Shown here: positions 8,238 to 16,633 of the stretch, one piece after another
Layout: each line of letters opens with the position of its first letter
Numbering within the stretch: position 1 is the stretch's first letter
Origin: Bacillus sp. FJAT-14578
Lineage (GTDB): Bacteria; Bacillota; Bacilli; Bacillales; Bacillaceae_H
NCBI RefSeq assembly: GCF_000504165.1
Contig: NZ_KI632505.1
Coordinates: 186,001-250,000, forward strand
Direction: 5' to 3'
DNA length: 64,000 bases
Made by a program: the position numbers and the translations under genes
Notes under the pieces: model-generated
Told to the model about the DNA's origin: nothing
Databases searched by the model: none
Seen by the model: only the letters and a program-made list of their open reading frames with translations

Positions 8238-8615
8238 TTAATTGGTTTCAGGATTTTTATTATCCAACTCGTCCTTTTTCTCGCCGTCACTGATGCCATT
8301 GTCTTGATCGACTCCATCGTCGATGCCGCTGTCTTCCATTTTCTTCTCTATCTCATTTGCTCCCTTTTCTGCTTCTTGCTCAGCTTGCTTCATTTCACTT
8401 TCTGCTTCCTGCTCTGCTTGTTCCACTTCATTTTCAGCTTGGTTTTCAGCCTCGTTCACTTCAGCTTCATTTTCTTTATCCAGCTCATCTTGTTGCTCTC
8501 CGTCGCTAACACCGTTATCCTGGTCTACCCCATCACCGCACGCGGTTAATCCTCCAAGTGTTAATGCTGCAGCCATTCCGCCAACTAATAGTTTCTTATT
8601 CCAAATTGATTTCAT
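8238..8615 (-). CDS. Small acidic lipoprotein with duplicated DGVDQDNG motif
   Basis: 125 residues. The signal peptide ends in a lipobox (GGLTAC, Cys at 26), so the mature protein should be anchored to the outer face of the membrane. The mature part consists of a DGVDQDNGVSDGEQQDELD block, a Glu/Ala/Gln-rich run with regular NEAENQAENEVEQAEQEAE-type heptads (likely one long helix or coiled coil), and a second near-identical block DGVDQDNGISDGEKKDELD. The two blocks thus bracket a helical rod. AGGAGG lies 8 nt before the ATG. No known family; function unknown. Monocistronic, between its own terminator and that of ppc. Confidence 0.8.
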   Translation of the reverse strand: MKSIWNKKLLVGGMAAALTLGGLTACGDGVDQDNGVSDGEQQDELDKENEAEVNEAENQAENEVEQAEQEAESEMKQAEQEAEKGANEIEKKMEDSGIDDGVDQDNGISDGEKKDELDNKNPETN

Positions 8616-8693
8616 TGTTAGTTCCTCCTTCTGTTACATACAAAGTAAGCATTTGTAGAATGATTACCCTGTCTCTTTTTTCTTTAAACATTG

Positions 8694-8728
8694 AAAAAGG
8701 CCAAACATTCTTTTTCAAATGTTTGGCC
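8694..8728 (-). terminator. Terminator of ppc
   Basis: Stem GGCCAAACATT / AATGTTTGGCC around an 8-nt loop, followed on the minus strand by TTTTTC. It lies 30 nt after the ppc stop. Confidence 0.85.
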
Positions 8729-8757
8729 CCTTTTCATGAAAGGCATAAGATTGATTA

Positions 8758-11523
8758 TCAGCCTGTATTACGAAGTCCTGCCGCAATTCCATTGATGGTG
8801 AGGAGCACTTCACGTAATAGTTGACTTGCCTCTTCGTCATTCTCTGCTTTGCCGCGAAGCTCGGAAATCAATTGAACTTGGAGGAAGTTCAATGGATCCA
8901 CATATGGGTTGCGAAGCTTGACCGATTCTTGAATGTTTGGAATATGATCAAGCAAGTCTGCTTGTCCTGTAATGTTCAGAACCATTTCTTTCGTTTGATT
9001 ATATTCATTCAGGATTTCCCCGAAGATTCTTTTTTCGACCGTTTCGTCTTTAACCATGTCGGCATATTCTTTTGCTGTTGTCACATCAGCCTTTGTTAAC
9101 GCCATTTGCAGATTATCGATGGTGGAACGGAAGAACGGCCAGTTGCGATACATCTGTTGCAACAGCTCCAAGTTTTCTTGTTTCTCGGCAAAGCGCTTCA
9201 ATCCTGTTCCGGCGGCAAACCAAGCCGGAAGCAATTGGCGGCTTTGCGTCCATGCAAACACCCACGGAATGGCGCGCAAATCTTCAAAACGTCCGCTTCC
9301 CTTTCGGCTCATCGGTCTTGAACCGATATTAAGCGCTCCAAGCTCGAGTAAAGGTGTCGCTTGCTTAAAGTACGTCAAAAAGTCAGGATCTTTAAAGACT
9401 AAAGATTGGTATTTCTCCAACGCGATGGCTGAAATTTCATCCATTGCCTGCTCCCACTCGGCAGAACGAGAATGATTTTGCTCGGCCTCCTTTGAAACAT
9501 GGGCGATGGCTGTCAGCAAAGTAGAAGTCGCCTGTTCCAAGCCGCGATAGGCGATGTCAGGAAGCAAATAACGGGAGGAAAGAACTTCCCCTTGCTCCGT
9601 GATTTTCACGCCGTCTCCCAATGTTTCGGATGGCTGTGATAAAAGGCTACGCGTAAGAGGACCTCCCCCGCGTCCCAATGAACCGCCGCGTCCATGGAAA
9701 AACTTCAAGCGAACATCATATTTTTTCGCCATGTCATGGATTTCCTGCTGCGCTTTGTATAATTTCCAGTTCGCCGTCAGCGTCCCTCCGTCTTTACTGC
9801 TGTCCGAATAGCCAAGCATGATTTCCTGCAAGTCGTTGCGAACGGATAAGTGCTTGCGATATAAATCCATTTGGAACAATTGCTCCATCATCTTCGGACC
9901 GAATGTTAAATCGTCAATCGTTTCAAGCAACGGTGCGATATGCAGCTTGCTCGTTACCCGTCCATCCGGATACACGCGATATAATCCGACTTCTTTCGCT
10001 AACACAAGTACCTCTAACAGATCGCTTGCCGATTGCGTCATACTGATTAAATATACTTCAATGGCGCGGTCGCCAAATTCTTCATGCGCTCGTCTGATCA
10101 TGCGGAACACTTCGATGATTTCTTGCGTTTCCGGTGAAAACTTATCGAAAATGGAAATAAGCGGCCTTCTGTCTTGCAGAACATTCGTTAACACACGTAC
10201 CTTTTCTTCCTCGGTTAACGCCTTATAATCAGGAGTAATGTTGACGTTTTGGAAAATTTCCGTAATTGCCGCTTCATGCTCACCGCTATGGTTACGGATA
10301 TCAAGAGACGCTAAATGGAAACCGAACAGTTCCACTTGGCGAACCAATTTTTGCAGCAATTTTAACGTATAGCCGTTCGGGTGATGTGTTTCAATGCTTT
10401 TTTGAATGATCGATAAATCATGAAGGAGCTCTTCCGATGACGTGTAGCCCATGCTGTCTTTGCCAACGTTCTGCAGCTTCTTCAGCATAATTGTCACCTT
10501 GCAGCGATATACTTCATCTTCGTTCCGCCATTTTTCGTTTTCTTCAAGCAACCCTTTTTCCTTTTCGATGGATGCTAACAGCTCGTCGCTAACCTTCACC
10601 CTTTTTGTGGAGTGGCTTAATCGTTTTTGCAGCTCTTGCAATGCCTCTTTATATTTGCTTAACGCTAAATGGCGTTGTCTTTGCAGCGTTTTCCACGTCG
10701 TTTCAGCCGTTACATTCGGGTTCCCGTCACGGTCGCCGCCAATCCATGAACCAAATCGAAGGAAAGTAGGAACATGCCATTTTTGATCATATTGTTCAAA
10801 AAGCAACTGCTCTAAATCTTGATGAATTTGCGGCAGTACATCAAATAATGTTTCGTCAAAATAATACAGTCCGTTTGATACCTCATTCATGACCGTCAGC
10901 TTTTGGTCTCTTAGTTCATCCGTTTGCCATAGCGCCGTAATTTCATTGAACAAGCTTTCTTCAAGCGCCTTTTTCTCGCGTTTCGAACATGGCTGATCCA
11001 ATTGCTGCAATAAACGTGCGATTCGCTGATGGATTTGCAGCACGGTTCGTCTTGTCGCTTCTGTCGGGTGCGCTGTGATGATAAGTTCGAGCGATAATGT
11101 TTGCAACAGCTCTGTCACCATGTCAGGAGAAACTTGATTTTCCGCTAAAGAAGCGACCCCTTCTTCAAGAGAACCGGGTTGGATCGCGTTCTCCTCCAGC
11201 TGCTGATATTCACGGCGTCTGCGAATACGGTGGTTTTGTTCCGCTACATTCACAAGATGGAGATAAATCGAGAAAAAGCGAATAACTTGCTGTCTTAACG
11301 GCGATTGTAACTGGCTCATTTCCTCTTTTAGCTGTGTATATGTAGAAGAATCGTTACCTTCCCGCAATGATTTTGCCATCGTTCGAATTTTTTCTATTTT
11401 ATCAACTAGAGCTTGTCCGCCTTCATGAAGGAGAACTTGATCCAGTAGTTGTCCGAGGAATTTTGCATCTTGTGCTAATGGATTGATTGAGTTCTCTTTC
11501 TTTTCCGATAATGTCACTGTCAT
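8758..11523 (-). CDS. ppc: Phosphoenolpyruvate carboxylase
   Basis: Carboxylates PEP with bicarbonate to oxaloacetate, the anaplerotic feed of the TCA cycle. 921 residues, the normal bacterial length. Visible signatures are TAHPTEATRRT (catalytic His), the IGGDRDGNPNVT segment, GYSDSSKDGG, the FHGRGGSLGRGGGP loop and the conserved C-terminal N-T-G (LRNTG at the very end). I start at the ATG at 11523: AGGTGAGGGG lies 4-11 nt upstream, and the GTG 12 nt further up overlaps that site. Monocistronic. With the malic enzyme on the same strand it gives the cell control of C3/C4 exchange. Confidence 0.97.
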   Translation of the reverse strand: MTVTLSEKKENSINPLAQDAKFLGQLLDQVLLHEGGQALVDKIEKIRTMAKSLREGNDSSTYTQLKEEMSQLQSPLRQQVIRFFSIYLHLVNVAEQNHRIRRRREYQQLEENAIQPGSLEEGVASLAENQVSPDMVTELLQTLSLELIITAHPTEATRRTVLQIHQRIARLLQQLDQPCSKREKKALEESLFNEITALWQTDELRDQKLTVMNEVSNGLYYFDETLFDVLPQIHQDLEQLLFEQYDQKWHVPTFLRFGSWIGGDRDGNPNVTAETTWKTLQRQRHLALSKYKEALQELQKRLSHSTKRVKVSDELLASIEKEKGLLEENEKWRNEDEVYRCKVTIMLKKLQNVGKDSMGYTSSEELLHDLSIIQKSIETHHPNGYTLKLLQKLVRQVELFGFHLASLDIRNHSGEHEAAITEIFQNVNITPDYKALTEEEKVRVLTNVLQDRRPLISIFDKFSPETQEIIEVFRMIRRAHEEFGDRAIEVYLISMTQSASDLLEVLVLAKEVGLYRVYPDGRVTSKLHIAPLLETIDDLTFGPKMMEQLFQMDLYRKHLSVRNDLQEIMLGYSDSSKDGGTLTANWKLYKAQQEIHDMAKKYDVRLKFFHGRGGSLGRGGGPLTRSLLSQPSETLGDGVKITEQGEVLSSRYLLPDIAYRGLEQATSTLLTAIAHVSKEAEQNHSRSAEWEQAMDEISAIALEKYQSLVFKDPDFLTYFKQATPLLELGALNIGSRPMSRKGSGRFEDLRAIPWVFAWTQSRQLLPAWFAAGTGLKRFAEKQENLELLQQMYRNWPFFRSTIDNLQMALTKADVTTAKEYADMVKDETVEKRIFGEILNEYNQTKEMVLNITGQADLLDHIPNIQESVKLRNPYVDPLNFLQVQLISELRGKAENDEEASQLLREVLLTINGIAAGLRNTG

Positions 11524-11993
11524 GTTTCCCCTCACCTTTCAAAATAGTATCGTATTGGTGTTTATGATGGTTACAATGGATTTTTGACTTATTACGGTCG
11601 TTTTTCCCCTCATATTTCATGAGCTCCAAAACTCACTTGGACAAAATGAGTCCCACAAGGACGCATAGTGTCCCTATTAAAGTGAATGATACCATCATGA
11701 CTATAGTGTTTTTTATTCTACCAGTATTGAACTTTTTTCACAATAAGTTATTTTATTTTTTAGAATTTTTCGTTTAGTGATGATTTCATTCTTGAGGTCT
11801 TCAAAAGCAGGATTCCGTTTCCCCGTTTATAAAAAAGCTGGTTGGTTCGCAGGTGTCAGCCCGCAGCCTTTTTACTGTCAAACAGAATGAATTAAGCAAA
11901 GGCCTCACCGCATTTCCTTCCATTCAGCTTATGATATAATGTAGTCGAGAAAACGCCCGTCCTGCGGGATACTTTGAGAGGAGCATGCAAAAT
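11524..11993. other. Intergenic region between divergent ppc and the lactonase gene
   Basis: 470 bp with no gene that I can support. It must hold the ppc promoter (not pinned down) and, at its right end, an extended -10 promoter for the lactonase gene. A weak GC-rich inverted repeat lies near 11826-11872. Confidence 0.6.
11931..11940 (+). promoter_or_regulatory. Extended -10 promoter of the lactonase gene
   Basis: TATGATATAAT contains a perfect TATAAT (11935-11940) preceded by TGN, an extended -10. No good -35 is visible, as is common with extended -10 promoters. The gene starts about 50 nt downstream. Confidence 0.6.
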
Positions 11994-13055
11994 ATGACAG
12001 ACAACAGGAAATTTACCGGATATGTAGGAACCTACACAAAAGGCGACAGCAAAGGAATCTATACGTTTACGCTCGATACGGAAACGGCGAAAATCACGGA
12101 TGTGAAAGAAGCCGCGCAGTTGGAGAACCCTACATATGTCACCGTCAGCCAAGATAACCGATATCTTTATGCAGTTGTGAAAAAAGGCGATACAGGCGGT
12201 GTAGCTGCTTATTCGATTAATCAGCAAACGGGAGAGCTGACAGCACTGAACGATCAAACATTAGAAGGAGCTTCCCCTTGCCATGTAAGTGTGGACAGCG
12301 AAAATCGCCATGTCGTAACAGCCAATTACCATAAAGGAACGATTGAATCGTATGTTGTCAATCAGGCTGATGGAACGGTTCAACCAGCTTCTTCCATTAT
12401 GCAGCATGAAGGAGCTGGCCCAAATCAAGAAAGACAGGAAAAGCCGCATGCCCACTACGCGGGGTTCACTCCTGATGAAAAATATGTAGCGGCCGTGGAT
12501 TTAGGAATCGATCAACTCATTACATATAAATTGAATGATGGTATGTTAACAAAAGGGAACACATTGTCTGTCAAACCAGGAAGCGGGCCAAGACATCTTG
12601 CGTTTCATCCGAACGGAAAATATGCCTATATCATGACGGAGCTTAGTTCGGAAGTGATTGTTTTAGCTTACAATGCAGGAGATGGCAGCTTTACCGAGTT
12701 GCAATACATTTCCACCATTCCTCAAGACTTTACAGAAAATAATCAAGGAAGCGCCATCCATCTCTCTTCTGACGGCCGCTTCGTATATGCCGGAAACCGC
12801 GGCCATGACAGCATTGCCGTTTTCTCTGTGAATGAAGAGTCCGGGGAGCTTACTTTTGTTAAACATACCTCAACTGAAGGAAACTGGCCTCGTGATTTCA
12901 TGTTGGATCCAACGGAAAAATTCCTGATTGCCTCCAACCAGGAATCCCATAATCTTGTGTTATTTTCAAGAGACGAGGCGGCAGGGACATTAACGCTTCT
13001 TCAGTCCGACGTAACGGTCCCTTATCCGGTATGCATCAAGTTTTTCAATATGTAA
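11994..13055 (+). CDS. Lactonase family protein, 6-phosphogluconolactonase type (YkgB-like)
   Basis: Seven-bladed beta-propeller lactonase that would hydrolyse 6-phosphogluconolactone in the oxidative pentose phosphate pathway. The N-terminus FTGYVGTYTKGDSKGIYTF, then LENPTYVTVS, GASPCHVSVD, PHAHYAGF and SGPRHLAFHPNGKYAYIMTE, are typical repeats of the YkgB/Pgl family. 353 residues. I prefer the ATG at 11994, 10 nt after GAGGAG; the ATG at 11985 is only 1 nt from it. It is transcribed alone from an extended -10 promoter and ends in a double hairpin. The family is firm; the exact lactone is inferred from relatives. Confidence 0.88.
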   Translation: MTDNRKFTGYVGTYTKGDSKGIYTFTLDTETAKITDVKEAAQLENPTYVTVSQDNRYLYAVVKKGDTGGVAAYSINQQTGELTALNDQTLEGASPCHVSVDSENRHVVTANYHKGTIESYVVNQADGTVQPASSIMQHEGAGPNQERQEKPHAHYAGFTPDEKYVAAVDLGIDQLITYKLNDGMLTKGNTLSVKPGSGPRHLAFHPNGKYAYIMTELSSEVIVLAYNAGDGSFTELQYISTIPQDFTENNQGSAIHLSSDGRFVYAGNRGHDSIAVFSVNEESGELTFVKHTSTEGNWPRDFMLDPTEKFLIASNQESHNLVLFSRDEAAGTLTLLQSDVTVPYPVCIKFFNM

Positions 13056-13094
13056 AAGATGTAACTTGGGCTTTTGGCCCAAGTTACATCTTTT
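13054..13094 (+). terminator. Terminator of the lactonase gene
   Basis: Perfect 18-bp stem (AAAAGATGTAACTTGGGC, 13054-13071, with 13077-13094) around a 5-nt loop, ending in CTTTT. It overlaps the stop codon. Confidence 0.85.
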
Positions 13095-13096
13095 AT

Positions 13097-13136
13097 GCAT
13101 AAGCAGCGGGGAAGCTCGCTTCCCCGCTGCTTATGC
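13097..13136. repeat. Second perfect 19-bp hairpin, GC-rich
   Basis: GCATAAGCAGCGGGGAAGC (13097-13115) pairs perfectly with 13118-13136 with almost no loop. It sits 2 nt after the lactonase terminator and has no T-run of its own. It may be a transcript-end stabiliser, or terminate the convergent gene at 13173. Confidence 0.75.
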
Positions 13137-13172
13137 CAGAAAAACAGAAAAGTACAAAACCGATTGTAACTG

Positions 13173-13511
13173 TTAAATCCAGGAGAAACCTCTTCTATGG
13201 TCTCTTCTGTCATCTCTTCTGTCGTCTTTATGATCATCTCTTCTGTCGTCTTTATGGTCATCCCAGAAATCATCGTTTTTAATGACTTTTACCTCATCTG
13301 AACGGATAATCACTTTATCGGCATTGATGACCCTTACGTCATTACGATCGCCAATTCCTGCTACGTCGTTATCGTCGAACCGATGATGATGTTTTCTCTT
13401 ATCATCTTCAATCACGACTACTTCGTTTGCACGAATCAACAATCTACCCACATTCGAACGATCGCTAATACCCGCTACATCGTCATTACGACGTCTTTTA
13501 TCATCAGACAT
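13173..13511 (-). CDS. Charged repeat protein, candidate spore coat or surface protein
   Basis: 112 residues in two parts. The first 75 residues are an imperfect duplication: NDDVAGISDRSNVGRLLIRA.. and NDVAGIGDRNDVRVINADKV.., each followed by an EV(V/K)VI strand. The C-terminus is a low-complexity Asp/His/Lys/Arg tail with DDHKDDRRDDHKDDRRDDRR-type repeats, also visible at DNA level near 13192-13260. AAAGGGGG lies 4-5 nt before the ATG. Highly charged repeats of this kind occur in Bacillus coat proteins, so a coat role is plausible but is inference only. No known domain recognised. Confidence 0.7.
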   Translation of the reverse strand: MSDDKRRRNDDVAGISDRSNVGRLLIRANEVVVIEDDKRKHHHRFDDNDVAGIGDRNDVRVINADKVIIRSDEVKVIKNDDFWDDHKDDRRDDHKDDRRDDRRDHRRGFSWI

Positions 13512-13631
13512 TCATTTTACCCCCTTTCCCTTGCCTATCATAAAATATGCGGATAACAAAAAAATGCATAGACGGGAGTACAGAGAAATTGTGTATTTTT
13601 CCCTTTAAAAATAGTCTGTCAGGTGCATGGA

Positions 13632-13676
13632 GAAAGAAGAGAATGAACTTTTAGATGGTTTTCCTATTCTCTTCTT
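13632..13676 (-). terminator. Possible terminator of the importer/MATE operon
   Basis: AGAAGAGAAT / ATTCTCTTCT arms overlap the MATE stop codon at 13651, followed on the minus strand by TTTCT. Weaker than the other terminators. Confidence 0.4.
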
Positions 13677-14991
13677 CTATCTCTCTCTGAAAAAACAATT
13701 TTCGGGTTAACGATGGAACATACATGGCCAGAAATACAGAGCGCCCTAAGCTAAATGCAATAAACGCGAGCCATAAGCCGTGATTGTTCATATTCGGTAC
13801 GGCCGTCAGCTGAATGGCCAAGTAAACCGTTAAAGCCAATATCATCGAGTTTCGGACAGGCGCCGCTTCCGTCGCCCCTGTAAATACACCGTATAAAATG
13901 ATGCCGAAGCTGGCTGCGAGGGGAAACAGAATAAGCCATGCCCCGTATGTATTCGCCAAATCCATGACAGCTGGTATACGTGTAAACAGCCTTATCATCC
14001 CCTCGCTGTACAGATAATAAGTTCCTGCAATCAAAAGAGAAGAAAAGACCGCCCACTGACACGACAACTTGAGCGTTTTCTTGTATAAGGAAACATCTCT
14101 GCTTCCGATTGCTTTTCCAACCAAAATACTGGAAGCATTGGCGAATCCATCAAAAAGATACGCCATCATGTAATGAATTTGGATAAGTACCGCATTTGCC
14201 GCCAGCACTTCCGTTCCAAAGGAAGCCCCCTTTGCCGTAAACAAGTTAAAAACGGTTAATAAACAAATCGTTCGAATGAACAAATCCCGGTTGACGGTCA
14301 TCATTTTTTTCAACGAAACCATATCAAAGACCTCTTTTAATGGAGGAAACTTCAATTCAACAGGGGATGCCTTCCATATAATCATTAATCCAATGATGGA
14401 AGCTGTCACTTCCGATAGAAGGGTTGCGATAGCCACACCCGATACCGCCCAGGAAAATACGTGGACAAACAACAGGTCTAAAGCGATATTCATAAGGTTC
14501 ATAAACACTTGCAGCAACAGAGAGACTTTAATCATGGACATGCCCATCAACCAGCCCAGGATGACGTAATTCAGCAGTGTAAAAGGGACACCCCATATTC
14601 GAATGTTGAAATAATCCGAGGCAAACGTCCGAACATCCGATGCGGGATTGATTAAAGACAAGGCCGCGTACTCGATGGGTCCTTGAAACAGAATAAAGCC
14701 TATTCCTACCGCGATGGCAATTAAAAACGGTCTCATTAAGGCTAACATTCCTTGAAGATCATGGTTTGCTCCGTGTGCTTGAGCGGCAAAACCGGATGTA
14801 CTGACCCGCAAGAACCCAAACAGCCAGTACATCGTGTTGAAAATCATCGTTCCAACCGCCACTGCCCCGATATAGGCAGGATTGGGCAGCTGCCCGACAA
14901 CCGCCGTATCGACCGCTCCGAGTAAAGGGGTCGTCATCGTGGACACAATGAGAGGAATGGCTAAAGCGAGATACGATCGATGGTTCAGCAT
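13651..14991 (-). CDS. MATE family efflux transporter, last gene of the Nik/Cnt-type operon
   Basis: 446 residues, 12 hydrophobic segments, with MATE features: an AIPLIVSTMTTPLLGAVDTA start, VVGQLPNPAYIGAVAVGTMI, and FGFLRVSTSGFAAQAHGA, close to DinF/NorM-type MATE proteins. These export cationic or drug-like molecules using Na+ or H+. The ATG at 14991 is chosen: GGGGGG lies 7 nt upstream and overlaps the stop of the ATPase gene (15005), so translation is probably coupled. An earlier ATG at 15015 would overlap the ATPase gene and has no ribosome binding site. Its position in a metal/peptide importer operon is unusual and suggests export of a compound that the importer takes back, but this is inference. 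Confidence 0.88.
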   Translation of the reverse strand: MLNHRSYLALAIPLIVSTMTTPLLGAVDTAVVGQLPNPAYIGAVAVGTMIFNTMYWLFGFLRVSTSGFAAQAHGANHDLQGMLALMRPFLIAIAVGIGFILFQGPIEYAALSLINPASDVRTFASDYFNIRIWGVPFTLLNYVILGWLMGMSMIKVSLLLQVFMNLMNIALDLLFVHVFSWAVSGVAIATLLSEVTASIIGLMIIWKASPVELKFPPLKEVFDMVSLKKMMTVNRDLFIRTICLLTVFNLFTAKGASFGTEVLAANAVLIQIHYMMAYLFDGFANASSILVGKAIGSRDVSLYKKTLKLSCQWAVFSSLLIAGTYYLYSEGMIRLFTRIPAVMDLANTYGAWLILFPLAASFGIILYGVFTGATEAAPVRNSMILALTVYLAIQLTAVPNMNNHGLWLAFIAFSLGRSVFLAMYVPSLTRKLFFQREIEEENRKTI

Positions 14992-15004
14992 GCTCTCTCC
15001 CCCC

Positions 15005-15793
15005 TCATGATTCAAACATATGAATTAATTCTTTCGTATAAGGATGTCTATTCTCGGAAAACAGCTGTTCGTTATGGAATTCATCTACTACCTGGCCGCG
15101 CTGCATCACCATGATACGTTGACTCATAAAATGGACGGCCGCCAAATCATGTGAAATAAACAAATACGAAAGACTCAATTCTTCTTGTAAATCTTTTAAT
15201 AAATTCAATATTTTCGCCTGAATGGACACATCCAAACTGGCTGTCGGCTCATCTAAAATGATGAGCGAAGGCTCGATGCTGATCGCCCGGGCGATGATGA
15301 CCCGCTGCTTCTGCCCGCCGCTTAACTCATGGGGATACGAATGAAGATAGTGTGGGTCAAGGCCCACCATTTCCAGCAATCGTTCTGCGGTTTTTCTGCG
15401 GTCATGGCGAAAACCCTTCAAAAAAGAAGGCTCCACCTCTTTATGAACATCCAACGGCTCCATTAACGAATCAATGATTTTCAACCGCGGATTCAAGGAA
15501 GCGGCCGGATTTTGAAAAACGGCCTGAACGTCTTTTCTCATGCTTCTTTTTTCGCTTTTCGATAATTGATGGAGTGCTTTTCCGTTCAGCCGGATTTCCC
15601 CTTCATCTATTTTTTCGAGCATCAGCAAGCATCTCGCTAACGTGCTTTTCCCGCTGCCGCTCTCTCCCACCAGCCCCAAACACTCCCCTTTTTTGATGTC
15701 CAACGATACGTGGTCGACGGCTTTATGGCCGCATGAATATCGTTTTGTCATATCTCGCGCCCATAAAACCTCTTGTTCTGCTGGTTTTAGCAT
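15005..15793 (-). CDS. ABC transporter ATP-binding protein, NikE/CntF/OppF type
   Basis: 262 residues. Walker A GESGSGKST, Q-loop VFQNPAASLNPR (the NPxxSLNPR form typical of Opp/Dpp/Nik ATPases), signature LSGGQKQRV and Walker B LIILDEPTASLD. It energises the importer together with the next ATPase upstream. GAAAGGAGAGGAAG precedes the ATG. It follows the NikD-like gene by 18 nt and is coupled to the MATE gene. The substrate (nickel or other metal chelate, or peptide) is set by the binding protein at 18404. Confidence 0.92.
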   Translation of the reverse strand: MLKPAEQEVLWARDMTKRYSCGHKAVDHVSLDIKKGECLGLVGESGSGKSTLARCLLMLEKIDEGEIRLNGKALHQLSKSEKRSMRKDVQAVFQNPAASLNPRLKIIDSLMEPLDVHKEVEPSFLKGFRHDRRKTAERLLEMVGLDPHYLHSYPHELSGGQKQRVIIARAISIEPSLIILDEPTASLDVSIQAKILNLLKDLQEELSLSYLFISHDLAAVHFMSQRIMVMQRGQVVDEFHNEQLFSENRHPYTKELIHMFES

Positions 15794-15811
15794 GCTTCTT
15801 CCTCTCCTTTC

Positions 15812-16633
15812 TTACACAAGCGCCGCTTCTTTTTCATGGATCGTCAACAGACGTGACGGCGTCTCTCTTAAAGGCGGAATGGCGGCAAACAACTGCCTTG
15901 TATACGAATGTTCCGGATTGGCAAAAATCGTTTCCTTCTCGCCTGCTTCGACGATTTCACCGTGCAGCATGACTGCCATCTTGTTGGCATATTTTCGAAC
16001 GTGCCGCAAATCATGCGTGATGAATAAGACGGCACAATTCGTTTCCTCTTTTAAATCATGAATAAGCTTCAATACGCTTGCGGCTGTCATGCTGTCAAGA
16101 GCGGTCGTCGGCTCATCTGCAATGAGCAATTTCGGTTTTAACATCATGGCCATCGCAATCGCCGCCCGCTGTAATTGCCCGCCGCTCAGCTGAAAAGGAT
16201 AGCTTTTATATACCCTCTCTTCAGGAAGGCGTACACTTTTTAAAGCATGTAAAGAACATTCTTTCCGTTCTTTTTTGGACATGTCCGTATGGGTTTTCAA
16301 CACTTCGTCAAACTGTTTTCCAACTGTGATAAACGGGGTAAAAGCCCCCTGGTAATCTTGAAAAACATAGGCGATGCCCTTGCCGCGAATCCGTTGAAGC
16401 TCCTTTTCCTTCAGCTTCAGTAAGTCTTGACCATGCAGCAGCACATTGCCCGTGGAAGCCGTCAACCCCGATGGCAGCAGGCCACCGATGGCTGAGGCCG
16501 TCACGCTTTTACCGCTTCCGCTTTCGCCGACCAATGCAAGCCAGTCCCCTTCCCCGATCGTCAACTGAACATTATGGATAACCAATTCGTCTTGGTGCTT
16601 AATCGTAAGATCTTGAATCGTTAAAATTGACAT
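15812..16633 (-). CDS. ABC transporter ATP-binding protein, NikD/CntD/OppD type
   Basis: 273 residues with Walker A GESGSGKSV, a Q-loop at VFQDYQGAFTPF, signature LSGGQLQRA and Walker B LLIADEPTTALD. The C-terminal HSYTRQLFAAIPPL tail is characteristic of OppD/NikD-type ATPases. Its start overlaps the end of the NikC-like permease by one base (16633), so the genes are translated in series. Pairs with the 15005 ATPase. Confidence 0.92.
   Translation of the reverse strand: MSILTIQDLTIKHQDELVIHNVQLTIGEGDWLALVGESGSGKSVTASAIGGLLPSGLTASTGNVLLHGQDLLKLKEKELQRIRGKGIAYVFQDYQGAFTPFITVGKQFDEVLKTHTDMSKKERKECSLHALKSVRLPEERVYKSYPFQLSGGQLQRAAIAMAMMLKPKLLIADEPTTALDSMTAASVLKLIHDLKEETNCAVLFITHDLRHVRKYANKMAVMLHGEIVEAGEKETIFANPEHSYTRQLFAAIPPLRETPSRLLTIHEKEAALV

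Noticed and set aside
8136..8549. Long Phe/Leu-rich plus-strand frame opposite the acidic lipoprotein
   Set aside because: Antisense shadow of the Glu/Ala-rich sequence; begins inside a terminator and lacks a ribosome binding site.
13022..13273. Minus-strand frame with ISGMTIKTTEEM-type repeats
   Set aside because: It is the shifted reading of the repetitive tail of the 13173-13511 gene and runs into the lactonase gene and its terminator; no ribosome binding site.
15642..16061. 139-codon plus-strand frame across the two ATPase genes
   Set aside because: Antisense shadow of two well-supported genes.
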